This document shows positions 1-7,623 of a stretch of DNA of 64,000 nucleotides, in pieces. The translations under genes were made by a program, and so were the position numbers. Every line of letters begins with the position of its first letter. Position 1 is the first letter of the stretch. Location of the stretch: NCBI GenBank assembly GCA_017441295.1, contig JAFRYA010000004.1, positions 1 through 64,000 on the forward strand, read 5' to 3'. Below the pieces are notes generated by a model, which was not told where the DNA came from, ran no database searches, and saw only the letters and a program-made list of their open reading frames with translations. This stretch comes from Lachnospiraceae bacterium. Lineage in GTDB: Bacteria; Bacillota; Clostridia; Lachnospirales; Lachnospiraceae.

Positions 1-61
<61 letters not shown>

Positions 62-95
62 ACTCTTTTCTTTTAGTTTATTTGGATAAACTAAA

Positions 96-166
96 AGCGG
101 GTGATGGGAATCGAACCCACGTATCTAGCTTGGAAGGCTAGTGTTCTACCATTGAACTACACCCGC
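96..166 (-). tRNA. tRNA-Gly (anticodon TCC)
   Basis: The acceptor stem is GCGGGTG paired with CACCCGC. The anticodon stem CTAGC/GCTAG encloses CTTCCAA, giving anticodon TCC. The T-loop GTTCGATT is intact. The 3' CCA is not encoded (the RNA reads T73 then TTT), so the cca product must add it. It is the middle gene of the three-tRNA cluster. Confidence 0.95.
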
Positions 167-172
167 ATGTCG

Positions 173-247
173 TCGGGGTGACAAGATTCGAACTTGCGAC
201 CTCTTGATCCCAAATCAAGCGCTCTAGCCAAACTGAGCCACACCCCG
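173..247 (-). tRNA. tRNA-Pro (anticodon TGG)
   Basis: The acceptor stem is CGGGGTG paired with CACCCCG. The anticodon stem CTTGA/TCAAG encloses TTTGGGA, giving anticodon TGG. The T-loop GTTCGAAT is intact. No CCA is encoded after discriminator A73. It is the first gene of the cluster, 21 bp downstream of the -10 box. Confidence 0.95.
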
Positions 248-268
248 TCATTCCGCGACGCAAACGAT

Positions 269-297
269 ATTATATAATAGGCTTTTGCCAATGTCAA
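269..297 (-). promoter_or_regulatory. Consensus sigma-A promoter of the tRNA cluster
   Basis: On the minus strand TTGACA (292-297) and TATAAT (269-274) are separated by exactly 17 bp. Both hexamers match consensus perfectly, as expected for a strong stable-RNA promoter. Confidence 0.9.
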
Positions 298-314
298 CGA
301 GATTTTAGTATTTT

Positions 315-899
315 TTATTCAGTCAATGCAGCGGCCGCGAGCCTGAGCGCTTTGCCGCGATGGCTCACCGCGTTTTTCTCCTCTTCGCTGAGTTCTGCTG
401 ACGTGCAGCCCAGCTCCGGGACATAGAAAATAGGGTCATATCCGAAGCCATTTGGCCCTGCAGGAGCATAAGCTATCTGTCCTTCAAAAACTCCCTTAAA
501 GACCTTTGTCGGAGCGTCAGGATATGCTATTGCCATGGCGCAGATGAAGCGCGCGCTGCGCTCATCGCCCCTGGCGTCTTTGAGCTTCTCAATGATGGCA
601 GCATTCTTGATATCGTAAGATGTGTCTTCACCCATAAACCTGGATGAGTATATGCCCGGAGCACCTCCCAGCCAGTCTACCTCGAGGCCGGAATCATCTG
701 CGATCGTAATGCAGCCTGATGCGGCACAGACGGTCTCTGCTTTGATTGCAGCATTTTCTTCGAATGTCTTGCCGTTCTCGATGATTTCAACGTCCACGCC
801 CGCGTCCTTCATTGAAACGATTTCAATGCCGGTGCCATGCAGGATTTCCTGCACTTCTCTGACTTTATTCTTATTGCCTGTGGCCATTATTACTTTCAT
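315..899 (-). CDS. rdgB: XTP/dITP diphosphatase (RdgB/HAM1 family)
   Basis: A 194-residue non-canonical purine NTP pyrophosphatase that hydrolyses ITP, dITP and XTP to monophosphates to keep them out of nucleic acids. Visible family motifs are the N-terminal TGNKNK phosphate-binding segment (residues 7-12), the FEENA segment, ADDSGLEVD, FGYDPIF and a C-terminal SHRGKAL. Length fits the family (about 190-200). The start at 899 is chosen over an upstream in-frame ATG because CGGAGAGA lies just before it and the protein begins at the expected MKVIMATGN. It starts 11 bp after the stop of the papain-like protease gene, so it is probably the last gene of a methyltransferase-protease-rdgB operon. 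Identification is secure. Confidence 0.96.
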   Translation of the reverse strand: MKVIMATGNKNKVREVQEILHGTGIEIVSMKDAGVDVEIIENGKTFEENAAIKAETVCAASGCITIADDSGLEVDWLGGAPGIYSSRFMGEDTSYDIKNAAIIEKLKDARGDERSARFICAMAIAYPDAPTKVFKGVFEGQIAYAPAGPNGFGYDPIFYVPELGCTSAELSEEEKNAVSHRGKALRLAAAALTE

Positions 900-910
900 T
901 GTTCTCTCCG

Positions 911-2626
911 TTATCTGTCGTTCGTGAATGCTTTGAGGCAGACGTTGCAGTCTGAGGATTCCTGGGTGCATTCCCAGTCCAGACCGTAGCTGCTGATGTA
1001 GCTTTCCTTGCCCTCTGTCACAATGCTGCCGCTGCGGTCTTCGCCGTTAACTTCTATTGCCACCGGATGGCTCGCACCCGGAGTATCTATCTCTACAATT
1101 ACCGCGAACTTATCTCCGCCGTGGATTTCCACGTCCTCGCTCAGCTCAATGGTGTAATATCCCGGGTTTTTTAACGAGCCTTTGGCGTATGCGTACGCGT
1201 CGTCCACCTTGAGTGATGATGTATCTTCAAACTGCCTGCACACATAGACTGTATATGTTGTGTCAGGGCCTGTCGCGTAAAAGCTGACCGCTCTCAGAGT
1301 CTCATTGCGTTCTGACAGGAAAACGTTGGCGAAGTACGCTTTGTTCCTGTCGAAGCCAATCCTGCCTGTCCATCCGCAGGTATCCAGCTGGTAAATATTA
1401 TCGTAATTATCATTTGGCTCAACGCGAGTATATGCCTCGCTGTTCACGCCGATCACGCTGTCGTAATATGACACATAGAATATTCCGTTGTCGCCGAAGC
1501 CCTCGCCCCAGCTGTTCTTGCAGATAAATGCTCCATCGCCCGGCACTGCGACGTTGAATTTCTCCTTTGGATAATCATCATCCCAGCCGACGATATCGAT
1601 TTCGTGGTTCGGGACAGCCGCATCCAGATAGCAGTAGGAAGCTTCATCCACGTTATAATATCTGGTATCTATATACTTCTCATCCTGGGTGGAAATGTAG
1701 ATCGAGCTCGACACAGCGCCGTATTTGAATACCATCTTCTTGATCGCGCCGTAATCCTTGTTCTGGATCAGCTGGATCTCCTGCACATGCTTGACTGCTG
1801 CCAGATTGGTATCTGTCTCGCCGTCTCCGTATGGGTCGTCCTCCTCGAGCACAGGACCCTTCCATGATGAGAAATAAGCCATCGCCATGATGTAGTCGCC
1901 GCCGGAGTTGTCCGCCATTTCAAAGCCGTTGTTATGGATCAGATGGTCTTCTGAAAAGTCCCATTTCTCTTCAGGCAGCAATGCGCTCTCCAGCGCTGAC
2001 ATAGCCGCAAATGCCCAGCATGTTCCGAATTCACCCTGGTCCTTGACGTCTGTCATTCTGCCGCGCTCGGCGTAGTTATAGTAATACGGAATGCCCTCCA
2101 CGTCAGGATTCTCGCTCATCAGGCTGACTGTCATAGTCCTTCTGTTCCATGAGTACTCATAGCCCAGGCCCTTGATGATCACTTCCATTGGAATGTAGAG
2201 ATCTTCACCTATCATTATCAGCGGATGTTCAATGTCATAAACATTATCATTGACGTTCAGGAAGCTGTCATTAATATTCATCTCTACAACGGTATTGCCC
2301 TTGGCGATTACAAGCAGCTCGTCATCGTAGAAATCAATCGCGCAGTCAAAGGCCTCCCTGACGGCATTCTGGCTGAAGATGAGGTTCATGTCCTCATCCA
2401 TGGTGACTTCCCTGGTCACATTTGAGCCCTGGGTGATGCCGTCCACCATGAGGTTCAAGCCTTCATCATTGACGTAATTGGAGAGGATACTGTTCCAGGA
2501 GCTGTTATCCAGCTTTACACCCGGCTTCTTCGCAACATAATTGGTGTCTTTAACAGAGCTTACTCCGAGGAGTATGCCTACTGCTGCCGACAATATGATA
2601 ATTATGGTTACAAAAGCCTTTTTCAT
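911..2626 (-). CDS. Secreted/anchored papain-family (C1A) cysteine protease with copper-amine-oxidase-like N-domain
   Basis: The 571-residue protein begins with a signal anchor (residues 5-24). Residues about 80-170 resemble the copper amine oxidase N-terminal-like fold common in clostridial wall proteins. A C1A peptidase core follows: Gln197 and Cys203 in QGEFGTCWAF, His341 in NHEIDIVGW and Asn371 in CKNSWGEG form a complete catalytic set. The last 150 or so residues look like the beta-rich lectin-like domain attached to other bacterial C1A enzymes (recalled, not searched). There is no obvious propeptide of the eukaryotic type. Its ATG overlaps the stop of the upstream methyltransferase by 4 nt (ATGA), so the two are translationally coupled. 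It probably acts outside the membrane; substrates are unknown. Confidence 0.88.
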   Translation of the reverse strand: MKKAFVTIIIILSAAVGILLGVSSVKDTNYVAKKPGVKLDNSSWNSILSNYVNDEGLNLMVDGITQGSNVTREVTMDEDMNLIFSQNAVREAFDCAIDFYDDELLVIAKGNTVVEMNINDSFLNVNDNVYDIEHPLIMIGEDLYIPMEVIIKGLGYEYSWNRRTMTVSLMSENPDVEGIPYYYNYAERGRMTDVKDQGEFGTCWAFAAMSALESALLPEEKWDFSEDHLIHNNGFEMADNSGGDYIMAMAYFSSWKGPVLEEDDPYGDGETDTNLAAVKHVQEIQLIQNKDYGAIKKMVFKYGAVSSSIYISTQDEKYIDTRYYNVDEASYCYLDAAVPNHEIDIVGWDDDYPKEKFNVAVPGDGAFICKNSWGEGFGDNGIFYVSYYDSVIGVNSEAYTRVEPNDNYDNIYQLDTCGWTGRIGFDRNKAYFANVFLSERNETLRAVSFYATGPDTTYTVYVCRQFEDTSSLKVDDAYAYAKGSLKNPGYYTIELSEDVEIHGGDKFAVIVEIDTPGASHPVAIEVNGEDRSGSIVTEGKESYISSYGLDWECTQESSDCNVCLKAFTNDR

Positions 2627-3759
2627 CTAGGTGGTTTAGGTCCCATGTACTGATAGAAATAAGTACGTATCATTCCATTGTAAATCTTGCGGTTCTTGGT
2701 TGCCTTGGCGCCGAAATACTTCTCAGCGTCCGCGTATGAAGTGATCATGAATGCTGACCAGCTGTCCAGCATCCTGAACCGCTGTCCGAAGGTCCTGTAA
2801 ATCTCAGGCAGCGTGTTCCGGTCCTCTAATCTCTCGCCATAAGGCGGATTGGTTATTATAAATCCATATTTCTTTGGATGGCTCAGATCCTGTACGGCTC
2901 TCTGCTGGAAATGGATGAGTTTATCCACGCCTGCTTCTCTGCCGTTGTGTCTGGCTATCCTGATGACTTTCTCGTCTATATCATAACCCTGGATGTCAGT
3001 CTCGATATTCAGGTCGATCAGGTCGTTGGCCTCGCTGATGGCATCGTACCAGACCTTCTTGGGGATCATATGTTCCCAGCTCTGGCAGAGGAATTCCCTG
3101 TCTATGCCCGGTGCGATATTCGCGGCCATCATAGCTGCCTCAATGCAGAATGTGCCGCTGCCGCAGAACGGGTCCACAAGGATCCTGTCCTTGTGCCACG
3201 GGGTGAGCATGATGAGCGCTGCCGCCAGCGTCTCGGAGATCGGTGCGTCTGAAGCCAGCGCCCTGTAGCCTCTCTTGTGGAGTGACTCACCGGAGGTGTC
3301 AATGGTAACCAGCACCTGGTCTTTATGAATGAACACCCTGATCGGATAATCCTCTCCGGTCTCTTCAAACCAGCTTCTGTTGTATGTCTGCTTAAGCCTC
3401 TCTACAACAGCCTTTTTAACGATGCTCTGTATGTCAGACGGACTGAACAGCTTAGACTTGATGGATGAGGCCTTCTTGACCCAGAATCTGCCGTTCTCAG
3501 GGATGAAATTCTCCCATTCCAGCGCTTTTACACCCTCGAACAGTTCATCGAACGTCTCAGCCTTAAAGAGGCCGATTTTCAGCAAAATACGCTCGCATGT
3601 GCGCAGGAAAATGCTGCATCTGGCGATGGCAGCCTCATCTCCTTTGAATGTGACTCTGCCGTCCTCTACCTGGACCACTTCCAGGCCCAGATCCGTTATT
3701 TCTTTCTTCAGCACCGACTCCAGCCCAAAGTGGCACGGCGCAACCAGTTCGTATGTCAT
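2623..3759 (-). CDS. THUMP-domain class I RNA methyltransferase (RlmL/YpsC-like)
   Basis: A 378-residue SAM-dependent RNA methyltransferase. The N-terminal half carries a THUMP RNA-binding domain (about residues 45-155). The C-terminal half is a Rossmann methyltransferase with the SAM loop VDPFCGSGTF (195-204) and catalytic NPPYGERL (304-311), typical of N2-guanine methyltransferases. The closest well-known relatives are the RlmL half of E. coli RlmKL and B. subtilis YpsC, so 23S rRNA G methylation is the likely role. The start is supported by AAAGGA about 9 bp upstream and a TATAAT-like box near 3796-3801. First gene of the operon with the C1A protease and rdgB. Confidence 0.92.
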   Translation of the reverse strand: MTYELVAPCHFGLESVLKKEITDLGLEVVQVEDGRVTFKGDEAAIARCSIFLRTCERILLKIGLFKAETFDELFEGVKALEWENFIPENGRFWVKKASSIKSKLFSPSDIQSIVKKAVVERLKQTYNRSWFEETGEDYPIRVFIHKDQVLVTIDTSGESLHKRGYRALASDAPISETLAAALIMLTPWHKDRILVDPFCGSGTFCIEAAMMAANIAPGIDREFLCQSWEHMIPKKVWYDAISEANDLIDLNIETDIQGYDIDEKVIRIARHNGREAGVDKLIHFQQRAVQDLSHPKKYGFIITNPPYGERLEDRNTLPEIYRTFGQRFRMLDSWSAFMITSYADAEKYFGAKATKNRKIYNGMIRTYFYQYMGPKPPR

Positions 3760-3819
3760 TTAGGTATCCTTTCATACATAATCAGCCATGATAATTATAT
3801 CTTAAAAGCAGGAAAACAA

Positions 3820-3850
3820 AAAGGGGACAAAAGAAATCTTTGTCCCCCTT
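3820..3850 (-). terminator. Rho-independent terminator after the DUF1700 gene
   Basis: GGGGACAAA pairs with TTTGTCCCC across a short loop; on the minus strand the stem is followed by a T-run (CCCCTTTTTG). Confidence 0.85.
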
Positions 3851-3865
3851 CCATACATGTCTTCG

Positions 3866-4342
3866 TTATCTTCGTCTGAAGAATGCCAGGAATATGCCTC
3901 CGATCACCAGGATAGCTATGATCGGGATCAGCAGCCTGATCATGAAGAATCCCATCCTGAACAGGAAGAATATAACCAGCACGGCTATGATGATGGTTAC
4001 TATGGAACCGATAACCCGTCCTACAGCGCTGCCGCCTCCTGACGAGGTCTGTCCGTATGTCGGGCCGCTCTCTTCACTGTCCTGGCCCTGCTCGTCGTAG
4101 GTGTAGGTGGTATTATTTGGAATGCCTCCGTTGCCCGCGATACGTTCCGCAGCGGCCACCAGATTCTTGGCGATCATGCGGGGATTGCCAAGCTCATCGA
4201 TAACAGCCTCCTCAGTCTTGCCGCCCATCATCTCTTCATTGATATAATTTGAATAATAGTTGATATTGGACTCAACGTCAGCCTGACTGAGCTTGCCGGT
4301 CAGCTGTCCTCTCAATATTGTTAAAAATTCGTTTTTAGTCAT
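3866..4342 (-). CDS. DUF1700-family membrane protein
   Basis: A 158-residue protein. The first 60 or so residues form a DUF1700-type helical domain (KNEFLTILRGQL, then a YYSNYINEEMMGGKTEEAVIDELGNP segment with the family's E-E-hhxxLGxP pattern). A Gly/Ser/Asn-rich linker follows, then two closely spaced hydrophobic helices ending in FFRRR. In other Bacillota such proteins sit next to PadR-type regulators and small toast-rack proteins; no such partner is here. The start at 4342 is chosen over an upstream in-frame start because AGGAG sits 5-6 nt before it. It has its own terminator. Molecular function unknown. Confidence 0.8.
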   Translation of the reverse strand: MTKNEFLTILRGQLTGKLSQADVESNINYYSNYINEEMMGGKTEEAVIDELGNPRMIAKNLVAAAERIAGNGGIPNNTTYTYDEQGQDSEESGPTYGQTSSGGGSAVGRVIGSIVTIIIAVLVIFFLFRMGFFMIRLLIPIIAILVIGGIFLAFFRRR

Positions 4343-4382
4343 AATACTCCTTTGGCTCAAAGCGAACTGTCTGTTAAAGAAA

Positions 4383-4404
4383 ATGCCCCTTCATCTGAAG
4401 GGGC
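4383..4404 (-). terminator. Terminator of tRNA-Arg(ACG)
   Basis: TGCCCCTT/AAGGGGCA stem with a 6-nt loop, beginning 3 bp after the tRNA; on the minus strand it is followed by TTTTCTTT. Confidence 0.85.
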
Positions 4405-4407
4405 AAG

Positions 4408-4481
4408 CGTGCATTAGAGGATTCGAACCCCCGACCTTCTGGTCCGTAGCCAGACGCTCTATCCAGCTGAGCTAAATGCAC
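4408..4481 (-). tRNA. tRNA-Arg (anticodon ACG)
   Basis: The acceptor stem GTGCATT pairs with AATGCAC. The D-arm is GCTC/GAGC. The anticodon stem TCTGG/CCAGA encloses CTACGGA, giving ACG (wobble A presumably deaminated to inosine, needing TadA). The T-loop GTTCGAAT is intact. CCA is not encoded. Confidence 0.95.
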
Positions 4482-4496
4482 ACGTCAACGGTAGAT

Positions 4497-4526
4497 ATTC
4501 TACAACCCAACTTCCGTATTTGTCAA
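4497..4526 (-). promoter_or_regulatory. Promoter of tRNA-Arg(ACG), overlapping the clpX stop codon
   Basis: TTGACA (4521-4526) and TAGAAT (4497-4502) are 18 bp apart on the minus strand. The -35 hexamer contains the clpX TGA stop, so the tRNA has its own promoter embedded in the end of clpX. Confidence 0.75.
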
Positions 4527-6106
4527 TAGGAATCTGTCTTTGCCGGAATCTGTTTTGCAGGTTTGCCGTTGCTTCGGATCTCAATAATAGGTGCCCCGTT
4601 GTTCTCGATGTAATCCTTGGTAATGATCACCTTGCCGATGCTGTCATCCTTAGGAATCTCATACATGATATCCAGCATGATCTCCTCAATGATGGAACGC
4701 AGGCCTCTGGCACCGGTTTCCTTCTTGGTTGCTCTCTCTGTGAGGGCGAGCAGCGCGTCATCCTCAAACTCCAGCTTGACTTCATCAAGCTCCAGGAGTT
4801 TCTGGTACTGCTTGAGGATCGCGTTCTTAGGCTCCTTCAGAACCTTAACGAGCATATCACTGCTGAGGCCCTGGAGGGTACATACTATAGGCAGACGTCC
4901 GAGGAATTCCGGGATCATGCCGAATTTCCTTAAATCTTCTGTCTCAACGTAGTCAGCGATATTCTCCATGTTGTCGTATTTATCCTTCAGGTCTGCGTTA
5001 AAGCCCATGGAGGTCTTCTGCTTCATTCTCTCCTTGATGATGTCATCCAGCTCAGGAAATGCGCCTCCGCAGATGAAGAGGATATTCTTGGTATCAATGG
5101 TGGTCAGCGGAACCATGGCGTTCTTGCTGGTAGCTCCGACCGGCACCTCCACCTCGCTGCCTTCAAGGAGCTTTAAGAGGCCCTGCTGTACAGACTCACC
5201 GCTGACGTCCCTGCCTCTGGTGGAATTCTTCTTGGCGATCTTGTCGATCTCATCGATAAATACGATACCGATCTCGGCCTTGTCCACATCATTGTCCGCT
5301 GCTGCCAGCAGCTTGGACAGAACGCTTTCAATATCGTCGCCGATATATCCGGCTTCGGTCAGGGATGTGGCGTCAGTAATAGCCAGCGGCACATCCAGCA
5401 GTCTGGCGAGTGTCTTGACTATATGTGTCTTGCCGCAGCCTGTTGGACCGATCATCAGGACGTTGGACTTCTCGATCTCAACGCCGTCATCAGTCTTGAA
5501 TGTGTCTCCGGCGAGTATTCTCTTGTAGTGGTTGTATACAGCTACGGAAATTATTTTCTTGGCCTTCTCCTGGCCGATAACATACTCGTCTAATTTCTCT
5601 TTGAGCTTATGCGGCGGCAGGATCTTGTCAGGATCGATCAGCGGACCCTTGCGCTCTGAAGGGTCTTTCTTCTTGACCTGCTGTCTGCGGCCAAAGCTGT
5701 TCTGCAGATCTGCCAGGTTTATGAAGCTGATATTCGGCATACCCTTCTTAGGTCCGCCTGAAGTCTTCTCGTCCTCCGGCTTGCCATCTCCGTCTGCAGA
5801 TGATCCGTCAGGGTTGATCACCTCGCCCTGGATAGCCTTTTGGCTGTCTCCCGGGATCTCTTCGTTATTATTTCCAAAATTGCCAAAAGGCATGCCTGTC
5901 ATCGGCATACCCATAAATGGCATATTATTCATATCAAATCCTGAATTTTCGAATGAGTCCATCGTCTTCTGGAGACAATCGACGCACAGATGCACTCCGC
6001 CAGGAAGTCTCAGCATCTTGCCCGCCTTGCTCTCAGATCTGTGGCACACATGGCACACAGTTTCGCGGTCGTCATCTTTATTCATGAAATCTTTTTCATC
6101 CGGCAT
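4523..6106 (-). CDS. clpX: ATP-dependent Clp protease ATP-binding subunit ClpX, long-linker form
   Basis: A AAA+ unfoldase that feeds substrates to ClpP. The N-terminal zinc-binding domain has Cys18, Cys21, Cys41 and Cys44. Walker A GPTGCGKT is at 220-227 and Walker B IVFIDEIDK at 281-289; the C-terminal sensor-2 segment GARGLRS is present. At 527 residues it is about 100 longer than the usual ClpX (about 410-430). The excess is a linker (residues 50-160) between the zinc domain and the AAA+ core, with a Met/Gly/Phe/Asn-rich stretch and an acidic Gly/Ser stretch. The ClpP-docking tripeptide, normally [LIV]GF, appears to be MGF within the KQKTSMGFNAD loop. The start is supported by AAGGTGA upstream; it begins 15 bp after htrA. 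No clpP is in the window. Confidence 0.95.
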   Translation of the reverse strand: MPDEKDFMNKDDDRETVCHVCHRSESKAGKMLRLPGGVHLCVDCLQKTMDSFENSGFDMNNMPFMGMPMTGMPFGNFGNNNEEIPGDSQKAIQGEVINPDGSSADGDGKPEDEKTSGGPKKGMPNISFINLADLQNSFGRRQQVKKKDPSERKGPLIDPDKILPPHKLKEKLDEYVIGQEKAKKIISVAVYNHYKRILAGDTFKTDDGVEIEKSNVLMIGPTGCGKTHIVKTLARLLDVPLAITDATSLTEAGYIGDDIESVLSKLLAAADNDVDKAEIGIVFIDEIDKIAKKNSTRGRDVSGESVQQGLLKLLEGSEVEVPVGATSKNAMVPLTTIDTKNILFICGGAFPELDDIIKERMKQKTSMGFNADLKDKYDNMENIADYVETEDLRKFGMIPEFLGRLPIVCTLQGLSSDMLVKVLKEPKNAILKQYQKLLELDEVKLEFEDDALLALTERATKKETGARGLRSIIEEIMLDIMYEIPKDDSIGKVIITKDYIENNGAPIIEIRSNGKPAKQIPAKTDSY

Positions 6107-6121
6107 ATTATTAATTCACCT

Positions 6122-7501
6122 TTAACTGATTCTTTGTGTAAGGACTACTGTCAAAGTGATCATGGTATATGTGTTGCCATTGTACCTGTATAATGTCAAC
6201 TCAACAGTATCTCCCGGTTTGTGTGTGGCGAGCACACTCTGGAGCGCATCCATAGTGGAGAGCTTGACATTGTCAACTCCTACTATAACGTCTCCCGCCA
6301 CGATGCCTGCTGCCTCAGCTCCGCCTCCGGCAATGACATTGGATACATATACGCCTTCCGGAATATCGTATTCCTGGGATTTCTCACTGTCAATGTCCGC
6401 GCCGTATATTCCAAGGAAGGCTCCGCCTTCTGTAACTGCAGGTGTTTCTATCTGCTGCGCTGTGGATGGTCTGCTGACCAGGTCCTCTATCAGAGAGGAA
6501 TAACTGGAAATCTGGATGGCATAGCACATGCCTTCAACAGCGGAATTGCTGATCTTGGCCTCGCTGATGCCGATAACTTCACCACGGGAGTTTAACATAC
6601 ATCCGCCTGAATTACCATTATTAATTGCGGCATCTGTCTGGAGTGCGATCAGATCCCTGCCTTCAACAGTAATGTCTTTATCAATCGCGCTGATGATTCC
6701 GGTGGTAACGCTCTGGCCATATCCAAGAGCATCTCCAATAACGATGACGCCTTCGCCTACCTTAGGTTTCTCAAATGATACTGTGGCAATCTTGATGGCA
6801 TTCATGGTATCCTGATCGATTTCTGATAAAGGAACAGCCACTACAGCTATATCGTCTGACTCGCTGACGGCCTTGATATAGCCGTCCACGGATACGTCAT
6901 TATTGAATGTTACAAACAATGAGGAGGATTCTTCAACTACATGGTAGCTGGTCAGGATCAACAGTTCCGAATCGTTCTTGGAAATAATGGTTCCTGATCC
7001 GATGCCGCTCTCGACTTCAGTCTGCTGGCCGTTTCCAAAGAATGAGCTCCAGTATCCGCCATAGCCTCCTGAATATACAAATGATCTGGAAGTAACAGAT
7101 ACAACTGAAGGCATTACTTTATCAACCACTTCAGACACGTCTGTTATGATAATGGATCCGTCTCTGACTGATGACGTATCAGCTACCGTCAGTTCGCCTC
7201 CTGATGACTCATTAATGGCTGTATTATATGTGTTATTCTCAAGGCTCTTGACTTTATCATTGATAGTCTTGATACCAAAGAAAATAGCAACGCAGATAGC
7301 TGCCACCATCAATCCAATAACTATGCACAGAGGGATCAGCCATCTCTTCTTGGGCTTCTCCACCTGGGTTACAACATTTGATGATGTGTTGTACCTGACA
7401 GGATCCGGCTGCCATCTCGGTGTCTCATCTCTTTTTTCATTCTCAGGCTGAGATCCGTTTTCATTCATATTAAGGTCATTCTTGTTGTAATCATCTGACA
7501 T
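6122..7501 (-). CDS. htrA: HtrA/DegP-type membrane-anchored serine protease with PDZ domain
   Basis: A 459-residue quality-control protease facing the outside of the membrane. The N-terminus is cytosolic and Asn-rich, followed by one transmembrane helix (about 54-77). The trypsin-like domain has His187 (LTSYHVVEE), Asp217 (ESDDIAVV) and Ser298 (NNGNSGGCM), so the triad is complete. One PDZ domain occupies about 360-455. Length and layout match Bacillota HtrA. A strong AAGGAGG precedes the ATG. clpX follows 15 bp later, pairing two proteolysis genes in what is probably one transcript. Confidence 0.95.
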   Translation of the reverse strand: MSDDYNKNDLNMNENGSQPENEKRDETPRWQPDPVRYNTSSNVVTQVEKPKKRWLIPLCIVIGLMVAAICVAIFFGIKTINDKVKSLENNTYNTAINESSGGELTVADTSSVRDGSIIITDVSEVVDKVMPSVVSVTSRSFVYSGGYGGYWSSFFGNGQQTEVESGIGSGTIISKNDSELLILTSYHVVEESSSLFVTFNNDVSVDGYIKAVSESDDIAVVAVPLSEIDQDTMNAIKIATVSFEKPKVGEGVIVIGDALGYGQSVTTGIISAIDKDITVEGRDLIALQTDAAINNGNSGGCMLNSRGEVIGISEAKISNSAVEGMCYAIQISSYSSLIEDLVSRPSTAQQIETPAVTEGGAFLGIYGADIDSEKSQEYDIPEGVYVSNVIAGGGAEAAGIVAGDVIVGVDNVKLSTMDALQSVLATHKPGDTVELTLYRYNGNTYTMITLTVVLTQRIS

Positions 7502-7623
7502 CTATATATACGCCTCCTTAAACATTTACGGGCAAAAACCTGTATCGTTCATTTTCAAAAATAGTAAATAAAAAATGTGATGCTTCTGTGTTTTTGATGT
7601 GGTGTAAATTTGAACGCTTTCTG

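Noticed and set aside
622..927. Plus-strand ORF opposite rdgB
   Set aside because: Antisense shadow of a well-identified gene. The same holds for the many plus-strand ORFs opposite clpX, valS, clpB, the PBP and the DUF5717-like gene.
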